Below, piece by piece: positions 10,314 to 18,249 of a stretch of 64,000 bases of DNA (within the stretch, counting starts at the first letter, position 1; each line of letters opens with the position of its first letter). The position numbers were made by a program, and so were the translations under genes. Where the stretch lies: NCBI RefSeq assembly GCF_016758175.1, contig NZ_QYAB01000004.1, positions 62,001 through 126,000 on the forward strand, written 5' to 3'. The notes under the pieces were generated by a model. The model saw nothing but the letters and a program-made list of their open reading frames with translations, was not told the DNA's origin and made no database searches. Origin of the DNA: Leucobacter zeae (GTDB taxonomy: Bacteria; Actinomycetota; Actinomycetes; Actinomycetales; Microbacteriaceae).

Positions 10314-12007
10314 ACGCCCCCGTCCGCGCCGACCTCGTGCTGCTCGCCGGGCGGGTGCGCACCGGCCTCGGCACCGGACCGGAGACCGGAGCAGAGCCGG
10401 GCGGCGCCGCGGTCCCGCAAGCGGTCGCCGTGTGCGGGAGGCGCATCGCGGCGGTCGGATCGCGCGCGGACGCCGCCGGCTGGGACACGAGCGCAGCCGA
10501 GGTCGTCGACCTCGGCGACGCGACGATCACCGCCGGGTTCGTGGACGCCCACGTGCATCCCCTGTCGGGAGCGGAGTCGCGCTTCGAAGCGCTCATGCTG
10601 CACGACTGCGAGACGATCGCCGAGGTCGCCGCCCGCATCGCCGACTTCTCGCGGGAGCGCGGACCCGACGAGTGGGTGCGCGGTTTCGGCCTCTCCTTCG
10701 ATCTGTTCGTGGGAGGGGAGGTCACGAACGCTCCCTTCGAGGAGGCGTTCGGCGGGCGCCCCGGCTATCTGCTCCTCTTCGACGGTCACTCGGTGATCGC
10801 GAGCGACCGCGCGCTCGAGCTCGCCGGCATCGACGGCCCGCGCGACTTCGGCAACAACGCATCGATCGAGGTGGATGCCGACGGCAGGCCGACGGGGTAC
10901 CTCATCGAGTCCGACGCCGAACTGCTCGTCACCGACCTCTACCCCCGCATGCCCTTCGAGCAGCGGGTGCTGGCGGTGCGCGACCGGCTCGCCGACTTCG
11001 CCGCGACCGGGTACACGTCGCTCCACCAGATGAACATGGAGGCGGGCGACGTCGAGGTGCTGCGCGCGCTCGAGGAGCACGACGAGCTGCCGGTGCGCGT
11101 GCGCGTGTCTCCACTGTGGCGCGCGAGCGATCCCTGGGACGAGACGCTGCGCCGCATGATCGATCTGCAGGGCGTCGGCGGGCGGCGCTGGAGGATCGAG
11201 GGCGTGAAGTTCATGCTCGACGGCAGCATCGACAACGGCTCGGCCTGGCTGTTCGAGCCCGATACCCGCGGCGGCGGCCTCGAACCCTACTGGGTGCCGA
11301 GCGAGCGGTTCGCCCGCACGATCCGCGCCCTGGCGGAGAACGGCGTCCCGACCGCGACGCACGCGATCGGAGACCGCGCCGTCGCGTTCGTGCTGGACGC
11401 GGTCGCGGCGCTCCCGGTGGGAGCGCCGCGGGTGGTGCACCGCGTCGAGCACATCGAGACCGTTCCGGACGAGCTGATCCCGCGTTTCGCCGAGCTCGGC
11501 GTCATCGCGAGCATGCAGCCCATCCACGCGTTCGCGCAGCGACCGGACGGCTGCGACATGTGGACGACCCTCCTCGGCCGGGGCACCGAACGCGCCGCGC
11601 ACGGCTGGCGCATCGCCGACCTCGACGCGGCAGGAGCCGTGGTGGCCCTCGGCTCGGACTGGCCGGTCGAGGAGTTCGACGCGCGACGGGTGTTCGCGGC
11701 GAACGTCACGAGGCGCCGCCACGGTTCGGACCGGCCCCCGGTCGACCCGCATCAGGCGCTGTCCCGTGAGCGCACCCTGGCCGCGATCACCCGCAACGGA
11801 TGGGCCGCGATCGGCCGGCTGGGGGACGGGATCGTGGCCCCGGGCGCGATCGCGGATCTCGCGGTGTTCCGCGACGATCCCCTCTCCAGCGATCCCGACT
11901 CGTTCGCCGAGACCGACGTGCTGCTCACCGTCGTGAACGGCAGCATCGCTCATCGATCCCCGGCCGCGCCTGGGCGCTGGCGCCCGTCGGCCCCCGATGG
12001 CCGATGA
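10310..12007 (+). CDS. Amidohydrolase (Amidohydro_3 / YtcJ-like), last gene of the peptide locus
   Basis: 565 residues from a GTG that overlaps the ATPase stop by four bases. The metal-dependent hydrolase fold is shown by ITAGFVDAHVHP (first His-x-His), GVKFMLDGSIDNGSAW (region of the usual carboxylated Lys), ATHAIGDRAV, HRVEHIE and VALGSDWPVEEFD (last Asp). No signal peptide, so it is cytoplasmic. Members hydrolyse N-acyl or amide bonds, and natural substrates are mostly unknown. Coupling to a peptide importer and S51 peptidases suggests it acts on the imported product, for example an iso-peptide or N-acyl amino acid. That role is inference. Confidence 0.88.
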
Positions 12008-12010
12008 GCG

Positions 12011-12580
12011 TCAGCCGTCCCCCGGCGCGAGCCGGGCGACGGCCCTGGCCACGACCGTCGCACGGCGCTCGGGAGTGCGCGCCTTCAGCACCTCGAGGAT
12101 CACGGCGTACCGGCGCGTCCGATCGAGCGCGGCGAACGCCTCGGCCGCCCGCGGATCGGCAGCGAGGGCCGCGAGCAGATCGGCGGGAGGCTCCGCCGTG
12201 CGCTGCGACGCGTATGCGGCCTCCCAACGCCCGTCGGCACGAGCCTCCTCGACCGCCGCGAAACCTGCCGGCCTGACCCTCCCCGCTGCGGCGAGCGCGT
12301 CGAACTTGTCGACGTTCACCCGCGACCACGAGCTCGTGCGGCGCCGGGGCGAGTAGCGCTGCAGGAACGATTCGTCGTCGTGCGACCTGCGCTGCCCGTC
12401 GATCCACCCGAAGCAGAGCGCTCCGTCGAGCGCCTCCTCGATCGTCAGCCCGGGCGCGCGGGAGCGGCGCTTCGCGATGCGCAACCAGGCCTCGGACGCG
12501 TCGGCGTGGTGCGCTTCGAGCCACGTCTCCCACTCCGCTCCCGCCGAGAACACGAGCGGGGCGGTATCCCGGTCCGCCAC
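12011..12580 (-). CDS. YdeI/OmpD-associated (OmdA) family protein
   Basis: 189 residues from a GTG. LEAHHADASEAWLRIAKR, EEALDGALCFGWIDGQRR and FLQRYSPRRRTSSWSRVNVDK are the conserved blocks of the small cytoplasmic YdeI/OmdA proteins, sometimes annotated as bacteriocin-protection proteins. Biochemical role is not established. It ends three bases after the convergent amidohydrolase stop and follows the VOC gene on the same strand with a two-base gap, so the two are probably co-transcribed. Confidence 0.85.
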   Translation of the reverse strand: MADRDTAPLVFSAGAEWETWLEAHHADASEAWLRIAKRRSRAPGLTIEEALDGALCFGWIDGQRRSHDDESFLQRYSPRRRTSSWSRVNVDKFDALAAAGRVRPAGFAAVEEARADGRWEAAYASQRTAEPPADLLAALAADPRAAEAFAALDRTRRYAVILEVLKARTPERRATVVARAVARLAPGDG

Positions 12581-12582
12581 GG

Positions 12583-13023
12583 TCAGCCGTCCGCGGAGCG
12601 GCTCGCGCTCCTCCCGGTCAGCGCGGCCGCGGTGTCGCGGTAGTGCTGGTTCTCCATGATCCCGAGCACGTTCCCGAACGGGTCGACGACCGAGGCCGTG
12701 ACGAACCCCTCGCCCCTGACGGTGACCGGCTGATGCTCGGCCGCGCCCGCGCCGAGCAGCCGGGCGAACGCGCCCGCGACGTCGTCGACGTGCCAGTACA
12801 GGATCGCGCCGCCAGGGCCCTCGCGCTCCGGCGCGCGGAAGCGGCTGTCGATGATGCCGAGCTCGGTCTGGAAGTCGCCGATCCGGAACTCGACGTAGAC
12901 GGGGTCGCCCTCCGGCCCCGGCCGCTCGAAGTACGGCGCGAACCCCAGCAGGTCCGCATACCAGCGCGCGGCCTCGGGCACGCGGTCGGCGTAGAACGAA
13001 ACAGTGGCGGGCCCCTGCAGCAT
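12583..13023 (-). CDS. VOC (glyoxalase/bleomycin-resistance fold) family protein
   Basis: 146 residues. Start chosen at the ATG at 13023 behind GAGGGGGA; an in-frame ATG 54 bases earlier has no such site. VSFYADRVPEAARWYADLLGF opens the first beta-alpha-beta-beta-beta unit. ILYWHVDDVAGAFARLLGAGA and VVDPFGNVLGIMEN belong to the second, where the C-terminal Glu is a usual metal ligand. It could be a glyoxalase-like isomerase, dioxygenase relative or resistance protein; sequence alone does not decide. Confidence 0.85.
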   Translation of the reverse strand: MLQGPATVSFYADRVPEAARWYADLLGFAPYFERPGPEGDPVYVEFRIGDFQTELGIIDSRFRAPEREGPGGAILYWHVDDVAGAFARLLGAGAAEHQPVTVRGEGFVTASVVDPFGNVLGIMENQHYRDTAAALTGRSASRSADG

Positions 13024-13107
13024 GCTTCCCCCTCGAAGGCGCGTGGACCGGACCGGAATGGGCCCGGTCCGACCCACGCTACGCCACGCGCGCTCGCGCG
13101 ACCAGTG

Positions 13108-14148
13108 CTACGGCACGAGCACGGCCCGGCCGGCGACCCTGCCGTGGTGCAGGTCGTCGAAGGCGCGCACCGCGTCGTCGAGGGGGTACCTGACGACCTC
13201 GACGCCGATCCTGCCCGCCCGCGCGAGCGCCACGGCCTGCCGCAGGTCGGAGCGGGTGCCGCCGTACGCGCGCTCGATGTTCACGCCCCACGGCAGCGGC
13301 GTCCCGCTGCCGGCCGTGTAGGGGAAGGAGCCGTTGCCGAGGCCGACGAACCGGATCGCGCCGCCGCCGCGCACCACCGAGACCGCCAGATCGACGGTCG
13401 GCTGCACCCCGACGAAATCGAACACCACGTCGGCCCCGACGCCCCCAGTCTCAGCCAGGATGCGGTCGGCCGCTTCGCCGTCGCTCGCCAGGGCGAGGTC
13501 GGCGCCGTGCTCCCGCGCGAAGGCGAGCTTCTCGGGGTCGGTGTCGAGCGCGATGATCCGCGATCCCGTGGTCGCCGCCAGGATCTGCAGGGCCAGGTGC
13601 CCGAGCCCGCCGAGCCCGATCGTGACGACGGTCGCGTCGCCCGTCATGCGGTCCCGCACCGTGTTGATCGCGTGCATGGGCGTGAGCGCGGCATCGGCGA
13701 GCGGCGCCGCCGCAACGGGGTCGAGATCCCCGATCGGATCGAGGTGATGCGCCCGCACGGCGATGTAGTCGGCCATTCCGCCCGGGCTCCCGATGCCGGG
13801 CGAGAGCGGGGCGAGGGCGCCTCGCGGGTAGACGACCTCGCACTGGTTGTCCCGCCCGGCGAGGCACTCGCGGCACTGGCCGCAGGCCAGGATCAGCGCG
13901 ACGATGGCGCCGTCGCCCGGGCTCCAGCCCCGCACGTCGTCGCCCACGCGTTCGACCGTGCCGGCGACCTCGTGCCCGAGCGTGGACCCGATGAGCGGGT
14001 TGTCGTCGCCCATCCCGATGATCGCGATGTCGGAATGGCAGAGCCCGGCTCCGCCGACCCGCAGCAGCACCTGATCCGGTGCGATCTCGGGCACGGGCCT
14101 GTCCTGGATCTCGACGGTGTTGTTGCGGACATAGGTCACTGCGCGCAT
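13108..14148 (-). CDS. Zinc-dependent NAD(P)-linked alcohol dehydrogenase (MDR family)
   Basis: 346 residues, full length. GLCHSDIAIIGMGD carries the first catalytic zinc Cys, GHEVAGTVERVG the zinc His-Glu, and CGQCRECLAGRDNQC the four-Cys structural zinc site. GLGGLGHLALQIL is the dinucleotide-binding loop, and the Asp after it (ALDTDPEK) favours NAD over NADP. It oxidises an alcohol or reduces an aldehyde in the cytoplasm; substrate unknown. The start is preceded by GGGAGCA. It is divergent from the riboflavin genes and probably monocistronic. Confidence 0.92.
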   Translation of the reverse strand: MRAVTYVRNNTVEIQDRPVPEIAPDQVLLRVGGAGLCHSDIAIIGMGDDNPLIGSTLGHEVAGTVERVGDDVRGWSPGDGAIVALILACGQCRECLAGRDNQCEVVYPRGALAPLSPGIGSPGGMADYIAVRAHHLDPIGDLDPVAAAPLADAALTPMHAINTVRDRMTGDATVVTIGLGGLGHLALQILAATTGSRIIALDTDPEKLAFAREHGADLALASDGEAADRILAETGGVGADVVFDFVGVQPTVDLAVSVVRGGGAIRFVGLGNGSFPYTAGSGTPLPWGVNIERAYGGTRSDLRQAVALARAGRIGVEVVRYPLDDAVRAFDDLHHGRVAGRAVLVP

Positions 14149-14287
14149 TGCTGCTCCCGTTCCGGCCGCGGACCCGCGGCCACGTCGATCGGGGCGTCGT
14201 TCCGGCGTCCCGCCTCCAGGCTACGCCTCCGCGCTATTCCCGCCAGGGGCTCCGTTGCGCTCCGAGCGTAATGGATCCGCATGCATC

Positions 14288-14316
14288 TTTCCGCCCCGCT
14301 GCTCGCGGGCTAGACT
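14288..14316 (+). promoter_or_regulatory. Predicted rib operon promoter
   Basis: TAGACT at 14311-14316 is a good actinobacterial -10 box. Transcription would begin near 14323, just before the first base of the FMN aptamer at 14327, which supports the placement. The -35 element (around 14288) is weak. Confidence 0.55.
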
Positions 14317-14326
14317 GATGAGCGTG

Positions 14327-14458
14327 TTCCGGGGTCGGTGAGAATCCGAACCGGCGGTGACAGTCCGCGAGCGTTGCATCCGCAATGCTGAACCGGTGGA
14401 ATTCCGGTACCGACGGTGATGAGCGCTATGGACGCTCTCAAGTCCGGATGAGAGGAAC
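14327..14458 (+). ncRNA. FMN riboswitch (RFN element)
   Basis: All conserved RFN blocks are present in order: GGGGTCGGTGAGAATCCGAA, CCGGCGGTGACAGTCCGCGA, then CCGGTGGAATTCCGGTACCG and ACGGTGATGAGCG, closing with AGTCCGGATGAGAGGAAC. It lies about 65 bases before ribD. In this class FMN binding shuts off downstream expression, by termination or by hiding the ribosome site. No clear T-run terminator is seen, so translational control is slightly favoured. Confidence 0.97.
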
Positions 14459-14522
14459 GCGCGGCTCGGCGACGCTCGCCGACGGCTGCGCGCCCCGGGA
14501 CGTGGACGAACGGCGGACCGGG

Positions 14523-15662
14523 ATGCTCGAGCAGACGCTCATCGAGGACGGGATGCGCCGCGCGCTGCGGATCGCCCTCCGCGGGCCGGCCGACGACCCG
14601 AACCCCCGCGTCGGCTGCGTACTGCTCGACCCGTCGGGGAGCATCGTCGCAGAGGGCTGGCATCTCGGATCGGGCACGCCCCACGCCGAGGTCGCGGCGC
14701 TGCGACGCCTCTCCGACTCCTGGCTGGCGCGCGCCTCGGAGCTCACCGCGGTCGTGACGCTCGAGCCGTGCAACCATACCGGGCGCACCGGGCCGTGCGC
14801 CGCGGCGCTCGTCGCGGCCGGGATCGGCTCCGTCGTCTACGCGCTCGACGACCCCGGTCGCGCGTCCTCCGGCGGCGCGGAGACGCTGCGCGCCGCGGGC
14901 GTCGTCGTCCGATCGGGCGTGCTGGCCGGAGAGGCGCGCGCACTGCTCGGCCCCTGGCTCGCGCGCCAGCTCCCCGGTCCCGCGTCCGCCGATCCCGCGC
15001 TCCCCCGCCCCCGGGTCACCGTGAAATGGGCGCAGACGCTCGACGGCCGCGCCGCGGCCGCCGACGGGTCGAGTCGCTGGATCACCGGCGAGGAGGCGCG
15101 CGCCGACGTGCACCGCCGCCGCGCCGAGGCCGACGCGATCCTCGTCGGCACGGGCACCGTGCTCGCCGACGACCCCGCGCTGACGGCTCGCGCCGCTGAC
15201 GGGGGGCTGCTCGTGGCGGCTCCGCTCCAGCCGGTGCCCGTCGTGGTCGGCCGCCGCCCGATCCCCGACGGATCCCGGGTGCTCGAGCACCCGGCGCTCG
15301 CGGCGCGCGGGCTCGACGCCCCGATCCTGCTCCCGGGGCTCGATCTCGCGGCGGACCTCGCGAGCCTCCGCACCCGCGGGGTGCTGCGGGTGTTCGTCGA
15401 GGGCGGGCCCACCATCGCCTCAGCCCTCATCGCCGCCGGCCTCGTGGACGACGTGCTCGTCTACATCGCCCCGGCACTGCTCGGCGGCCCGAAGCTCGCG
15501 CTCGGCGACATCGGCGTCGCGAGCATGGACGGCATCGCGCGCCTGCGCATCGAGCGCGAGGAGCGTCTCGGCGCCGACCTGCTGCTGCACGCCGCCATCG
15601 ATTCCCGGACGGCCCTCGGCCCAGCCGGTTCCCACGATCGCATCGCCACGGAAGGATCCTGA
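14523..15662 (+). CDS. ribD: Bifunctional riboflavin deaminase/reductase RibD
   Basis: 379 residues from the ATG at 14523; a GTG at 14502 is an alternative and neither has a strong ribosome site. The N-terminal half is the zinc deaminase: PNPRVGCVL, PHAEVAAL (catalytic His-Ala-Glu) and EPCNHTGRTGPC with both zinc Cys. The C-terminal half is the reductase: RVTVKWAQTLDGRAAAADGSSRWIT, DAILVGTGTVLADDPALTAR and VFVEGGPTIASALI. It makes 5-amino-6-ribitylamino-uracil phosphate from the GTP cyclohydrolase product. It is the first gene under the FMN riboswitch, and its stop overlaps ribE. Confidence 0.96.
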   Translation: MLEQTLIEDGMRRALRIALRGPADDPNPRVGCVLLDPSGSIVAEGWHLGSGTPHAEVAALRRLSDSWLARASELTAVVTLEPCNHTGRTGPCAAALVAAGIGSVVYALDDPGRASSGGAETLRAAGVVVRSGVLAGEARALLGPWLARQLPGPASADPALPRPRVTVKWAQTLDGRAAAADGSSRWITGEEARADVHRRRAEADAILVGTGTVLADDPALTARAADGGLLVAAPLQPVPVVVGRRPIPDGSRVLEHPALAARGLDAPILLPGLDLAADLASLRTRGVLRVFVEGGPTIASALIAAGLVDDVLVYIAPALLGGPKLALGDIGVASMDGIARLRIEREERLGADLLLHAAIDSRTALGPAGSHDRIATEGS

Positions 15663-16330
15663 TGTTCACTGGACTCATCGAAGAGATCGGCGAGGTCGTC
15701 GCGATCGAACCGATCGACGACTCGCTGCGGCTCACGATCGCGGGGCCGCTCGTGACCTCGGACGCGACGCACGGCGCCTCGATCGCCGTCTCGGGCGTCT
15801 GCCTGACGGTCGTGGATCTGAACGAGACCGCAGACGGCCGCGGCACCTTCGCCGCGGACGTCATGGCGCAGTCGATCCGCATGTCGGCGCTCGGCTCGCT
15901 CACGGTCGGCGGTCGCGTGAACCTCGAGCGCGCGCTCCGCGCCGACACCCGCCTGGGCGGGCACATCGTGCAAGGCCACGTCGACGGGACCGCCGAGCTC
16001 GTCTCGCGCACGCCGCACGAGGCCTGGACGGTGCTCCGCTTCGCGCTCGACCGCGAACTCGCGCCCCTCCTCGTCGACAAGGGCTCGGTCACGCTCTCCG
16101 GGGTCTCGCTCACCGTGTCCTCGATCTCCGACCCGTCGGAGGCCGAGCAGTGGTTCGAGGTCTCCCTCATCCCCGAGACGCTGACGGCGACGACCCTCGG
16201 CGGCCTCCCCGTCGGCGGCCTCGTCAACGTGGAGACCGACATCATCGCGCGGCACGTCGCCCGGATGCTGGGCTTCTCGGCCCAGGCTTCCTCCCCCGCT
16301 TCCCCCACCACCGAAGGACACCAGGCATGA
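15662..16330 (+). CDS. ribE: Riboflavin synthase, alpha subunit
   Basis: 222 residues starting MFTGLIEEIGEVV, the invariant opening of the family. Two homologous lumazine-binding halves are visible: SIAVSGVCLTVVDL in the first and GSVTLSGVSLTVSSI in the second. RLGGHIVQGHVDGTAEL supplies the conserved GHxVxGHVD motif. It dismutates two 6,7-dimethyl-8-ribityllumazine molecules to riboflavin. The ATG overlaps the ribD stop and its own stop overlaps the ribBA start. Confidence 0.97.
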   Translation: MFTGLIEEIGEVVAIEPIDDSLRLTIAGPLVTSDATHGASIAVSGVCLTVVDLNETADGRGTFAADVMAQSIRMSALGSLTVGGRVNLERALRADTRLGGHIVQGHVDGTAELVSRTPHEAWTVLRFALDRELAPLLVDKGSVTLSGVSLTVSSISDPSEAEQWFEVSLIPETLTATTLGGLPVGGLVNVETDIIARHVARMLGFSAQASSPASPTTEGHQA

Positions 16331-17616
16331 CCACCACCGCCAGCACCGGCCCCGCCACCCCCGGCATCGCCACCATCGACGCGGCCGTCGCCGCGATCCG
16401 CGAGGGCCGCCCCGTGATCGTGGCCGACGACGAGAACCGCGAGAACGAGGGCGACGTCATCATCTCGGCAGAGCTCGCGACGTCCGAGTGGATCGCGTGG
16501 ACCGTGCGCTGGTCCTCGGGCCTGCTCTGCGCGCCCATGACCAACGAGATCGCCGATCAGCTCGACCTGCCGATGATGGTGGAGCGCAACGAGGACGTGC
16601 GCAGCACGGCCTACACCGTCACGGTCGACGCCGCGCACGGCATCACGACCGGCATCAGCGCCAGCGACCGCACCACGACGCTCCGCGCGCTCGCGAACGC
16701 GCACGCGGTGCCGGGAGACGTGCGCCGCCCGGGCCACATCCTGCCGCTGCGCGCGGTCGACGGCGGCGTGCGCGCCCGCGGCGGCCACACCGAGGCCGCC
16801 GTCGAGCTCATGCGGCTCGCAGGGCTCCGCCCGGTGGCCGCGATCGCCGAGATCGTCGCCGAGGACGGCGAGATGATGCGCCTGCCCGAGCTCATCGAGC
16901 ACGGCGCCGCCGAGGGCGTGCCCGTGATCACGATCGAGCAGCTCGTCGCCTACCTGAACGAGCACGACCCCGCCGGCGCCCCAGAAGCGCCCGCGCAGCA
17001 CCGCCGGGTCAGCCTGCGCGCGAACACGCTGCTGCCGACCGAGCACGGGGACTTCCGCGCCATGGCGTACCGGGACCGCCGCGCCGGGGTGGATCACATC
17101 GCCCTGGTCGCGACGCTGCCCGACGGATCCATGCCCGGCGACGACGCGATCGTGCGCGTGCACTCCGAGTGCATCACGGGCGAGGCGTTCGGGTCGCTGA
17201 AGTGCGAGTGCGGGCCGCAGCTCGACGCGGCGCTCGACCAGATCCACGAACGGGGCGGCGTGGTCGTGTACCTGCGCGGGCACGAGGGACGCGGCATCGG
17301 GCTCGCGAACAAGCTGCGCGCCTACCAGCTGCAGGAGCAGGGGCTCGACACGCTGGATGCGAACCTCGAGCTCGGCCTGCCCGCCGACGCACGCGACTAC
17401 ACGGCCGCCGCCGAGATCCTGGCCGACCTCGGCATCGGCCGCGTGCGCCTGCTCACGAACAACCCCGACAAGGTTGCGCAGCTCGAGGCGCACGGCGTCG
17501 TCGTGAGCGAGCGCGTGCCGCTCCTCGTCGGCGTGACCGAGCAGAACCTCGGCTACCTCACCGCCAAGCGCGACCGCATGGGGCATCAGCTGCCCGATGA
17601 GGTCCGCGGCGCCTGA
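16327..17616 (+). CDS. ribBA: RibBA: DHBP synthase / GTP cyclohydrolase II
   Basis: 429 residues. The N-terminal half is 3,4-dihydroxy-2-butanone-4-phosphate synthase, with the acidic metal loop VADDENRENEGD and GHILPLRA...RGGHTEAAVEL. The C-terminal half is GTP cyclohydrolase II: RVHSECITGEAFGSLKCECG with the three zinc Cys, then YLRGHEGRGIGLANKLRAY and RLLTNNPDK. It therefore supplies both precursors of the pathway. It starts inside the end of ribE (ATGA overlap). Confidence 0.97.
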   Translation: MTTTASTGPATPGIATIDAAVAAIREGRPVIVADDENRENEGDVIISAELATSEWIAWTVRWSSGLLCAPMTNEIADQLDLPMMVERNEDVRSTAYTVTVDAAHGITTGISASDRTTTLRALANAHAVPGDVRRPGHILPLRAVDGGVRARGGHTEAAVELMRLAGLRPVAAIAEIVAEDGEMMRLPELIEHGAAEGVPVITIEQLVAYLNEHDPAGAPEAPAQHRRVSLRANTLLPTEHGDFRAMAYRDRRAGVDHIALVATLPDGSMPGDDAIVRVHSECITGEAFGSLKCECGPQLDAALDQIHERGGVVVYLRGHEGRGIGLANKLRAYQLQEQGLDTLDANLELGLPADARDYTAAAEILADLGIGRVRLLTNNPDKVAQLEAHGVVVSERVPLLVGVTEQNLGYLTAKRDRMGHQLPDEVRGA

Positions 17617-17622
17617 CCGCAC

Positions 17623-17652
17623 CCTGCGCGAGCGCAGCGAGTCGCAGGATCC
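17623..17652 (+). repeat. REP-like short hairpin repeat, copy 1 (ribBA-ribH gap)
   Basis: CCTGCG (17623-17628) pairs with CGCAGG (17643-17648), and the stretch ends CGAGTCGCAGGATCC. A closely similar sequence, identical over those 15 bases, lies inside a response-regulator gene at 61304-61328. The place between two genes of one operon suggests an mRNA hairpin. Confidence 0.5.
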
Positions 17653-17681
17653 ACCCCACCACCAAACCCGAGGAGCACACC

Positions 17682-18176
17682 ATGAGCGGAGCGGGAGCCC
17701 CGAACCTGACCGTCGACGCGACCGGCATGCGCGTCGCAGTGATCGCCGGCAGCTGGCACGACGAGGTCATGCTGCCGATGATCCAGGACGCGGTCGCCAC
17801 CATCACCGCGTCGGGCGCCGAACCGGCGCTCTTCCGCGTCGCCGGCGCGTTCGAGCTGCCCTCCGCGGCCCAGGCGGCGCTGCAGCCGACGGCGCTCGGG
17901 GAGACCGGATTCGACGCCGCGGTGTGCCTCGGCGTCATCATCCGGGGCGGCACGCCGCACTTCGAGTACGTGAGCAGCGCCGTCACCGATGGCCTGACCC
18001 GAGTGCAGCTCGACTCCGGCCGCCCGGTCGGGTTCGGCGTGCTGACCACCGACGACGAGGCGCAGGCGCTCGACCGCTCGGGTCGGCCCGGGGCCCCCGA
18101 GTCGAAGGGGCGCGAGGCCGCCGAGGCGGCGCTGCACCTCGCCGTGCAGATCCGCGAGATCCGCGCCTCGCGCTGA
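17682..18176 (+). CDS. ribH: 6,7-dimethyl-8-ribityllumazine synthase
   Basis: 164 residues, ATG behind GAGGAG. RVAVIAGSWHDEVMLPMI opens the fold, VAGAFELPSAAQAAL is the substrate loop, and CLGVIIRGGTPHFEYVSSAVTDGL holds the active-site His. HFGVLTTDDEAQAL-like text (GFGVLTTDDEAQAL) follows. It condenses the ribitylamino-uracil with dihydroxybutanone phosphate and forms icosahedral or pentameric shells in relatives. It closes the rib operon 65 bases after ribBA. Confidence 0.97.
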   Translation: MSGAGAPNLTVDATGMRVAVIAGSWHDEVMLPMIQDAVATITASGAEPALFRVAGAFELPSAAQAALQPTALGETGFDAAVCLGVIIRGGTPHFEYVSSAVTDGLTRVQLDSGRPVGFGVLTTDDEAQALDRSGRPGAPESKGREAAEAALHLAVQIREIRASR

Positions 18177-18249
18177 CCGGCGCCGGGCGCGCGGGACGCC
18201 CGCTCGCGGCCCTGAGCCCCTTCGCAGGCGCCTCGCATAGAGTGGGTTG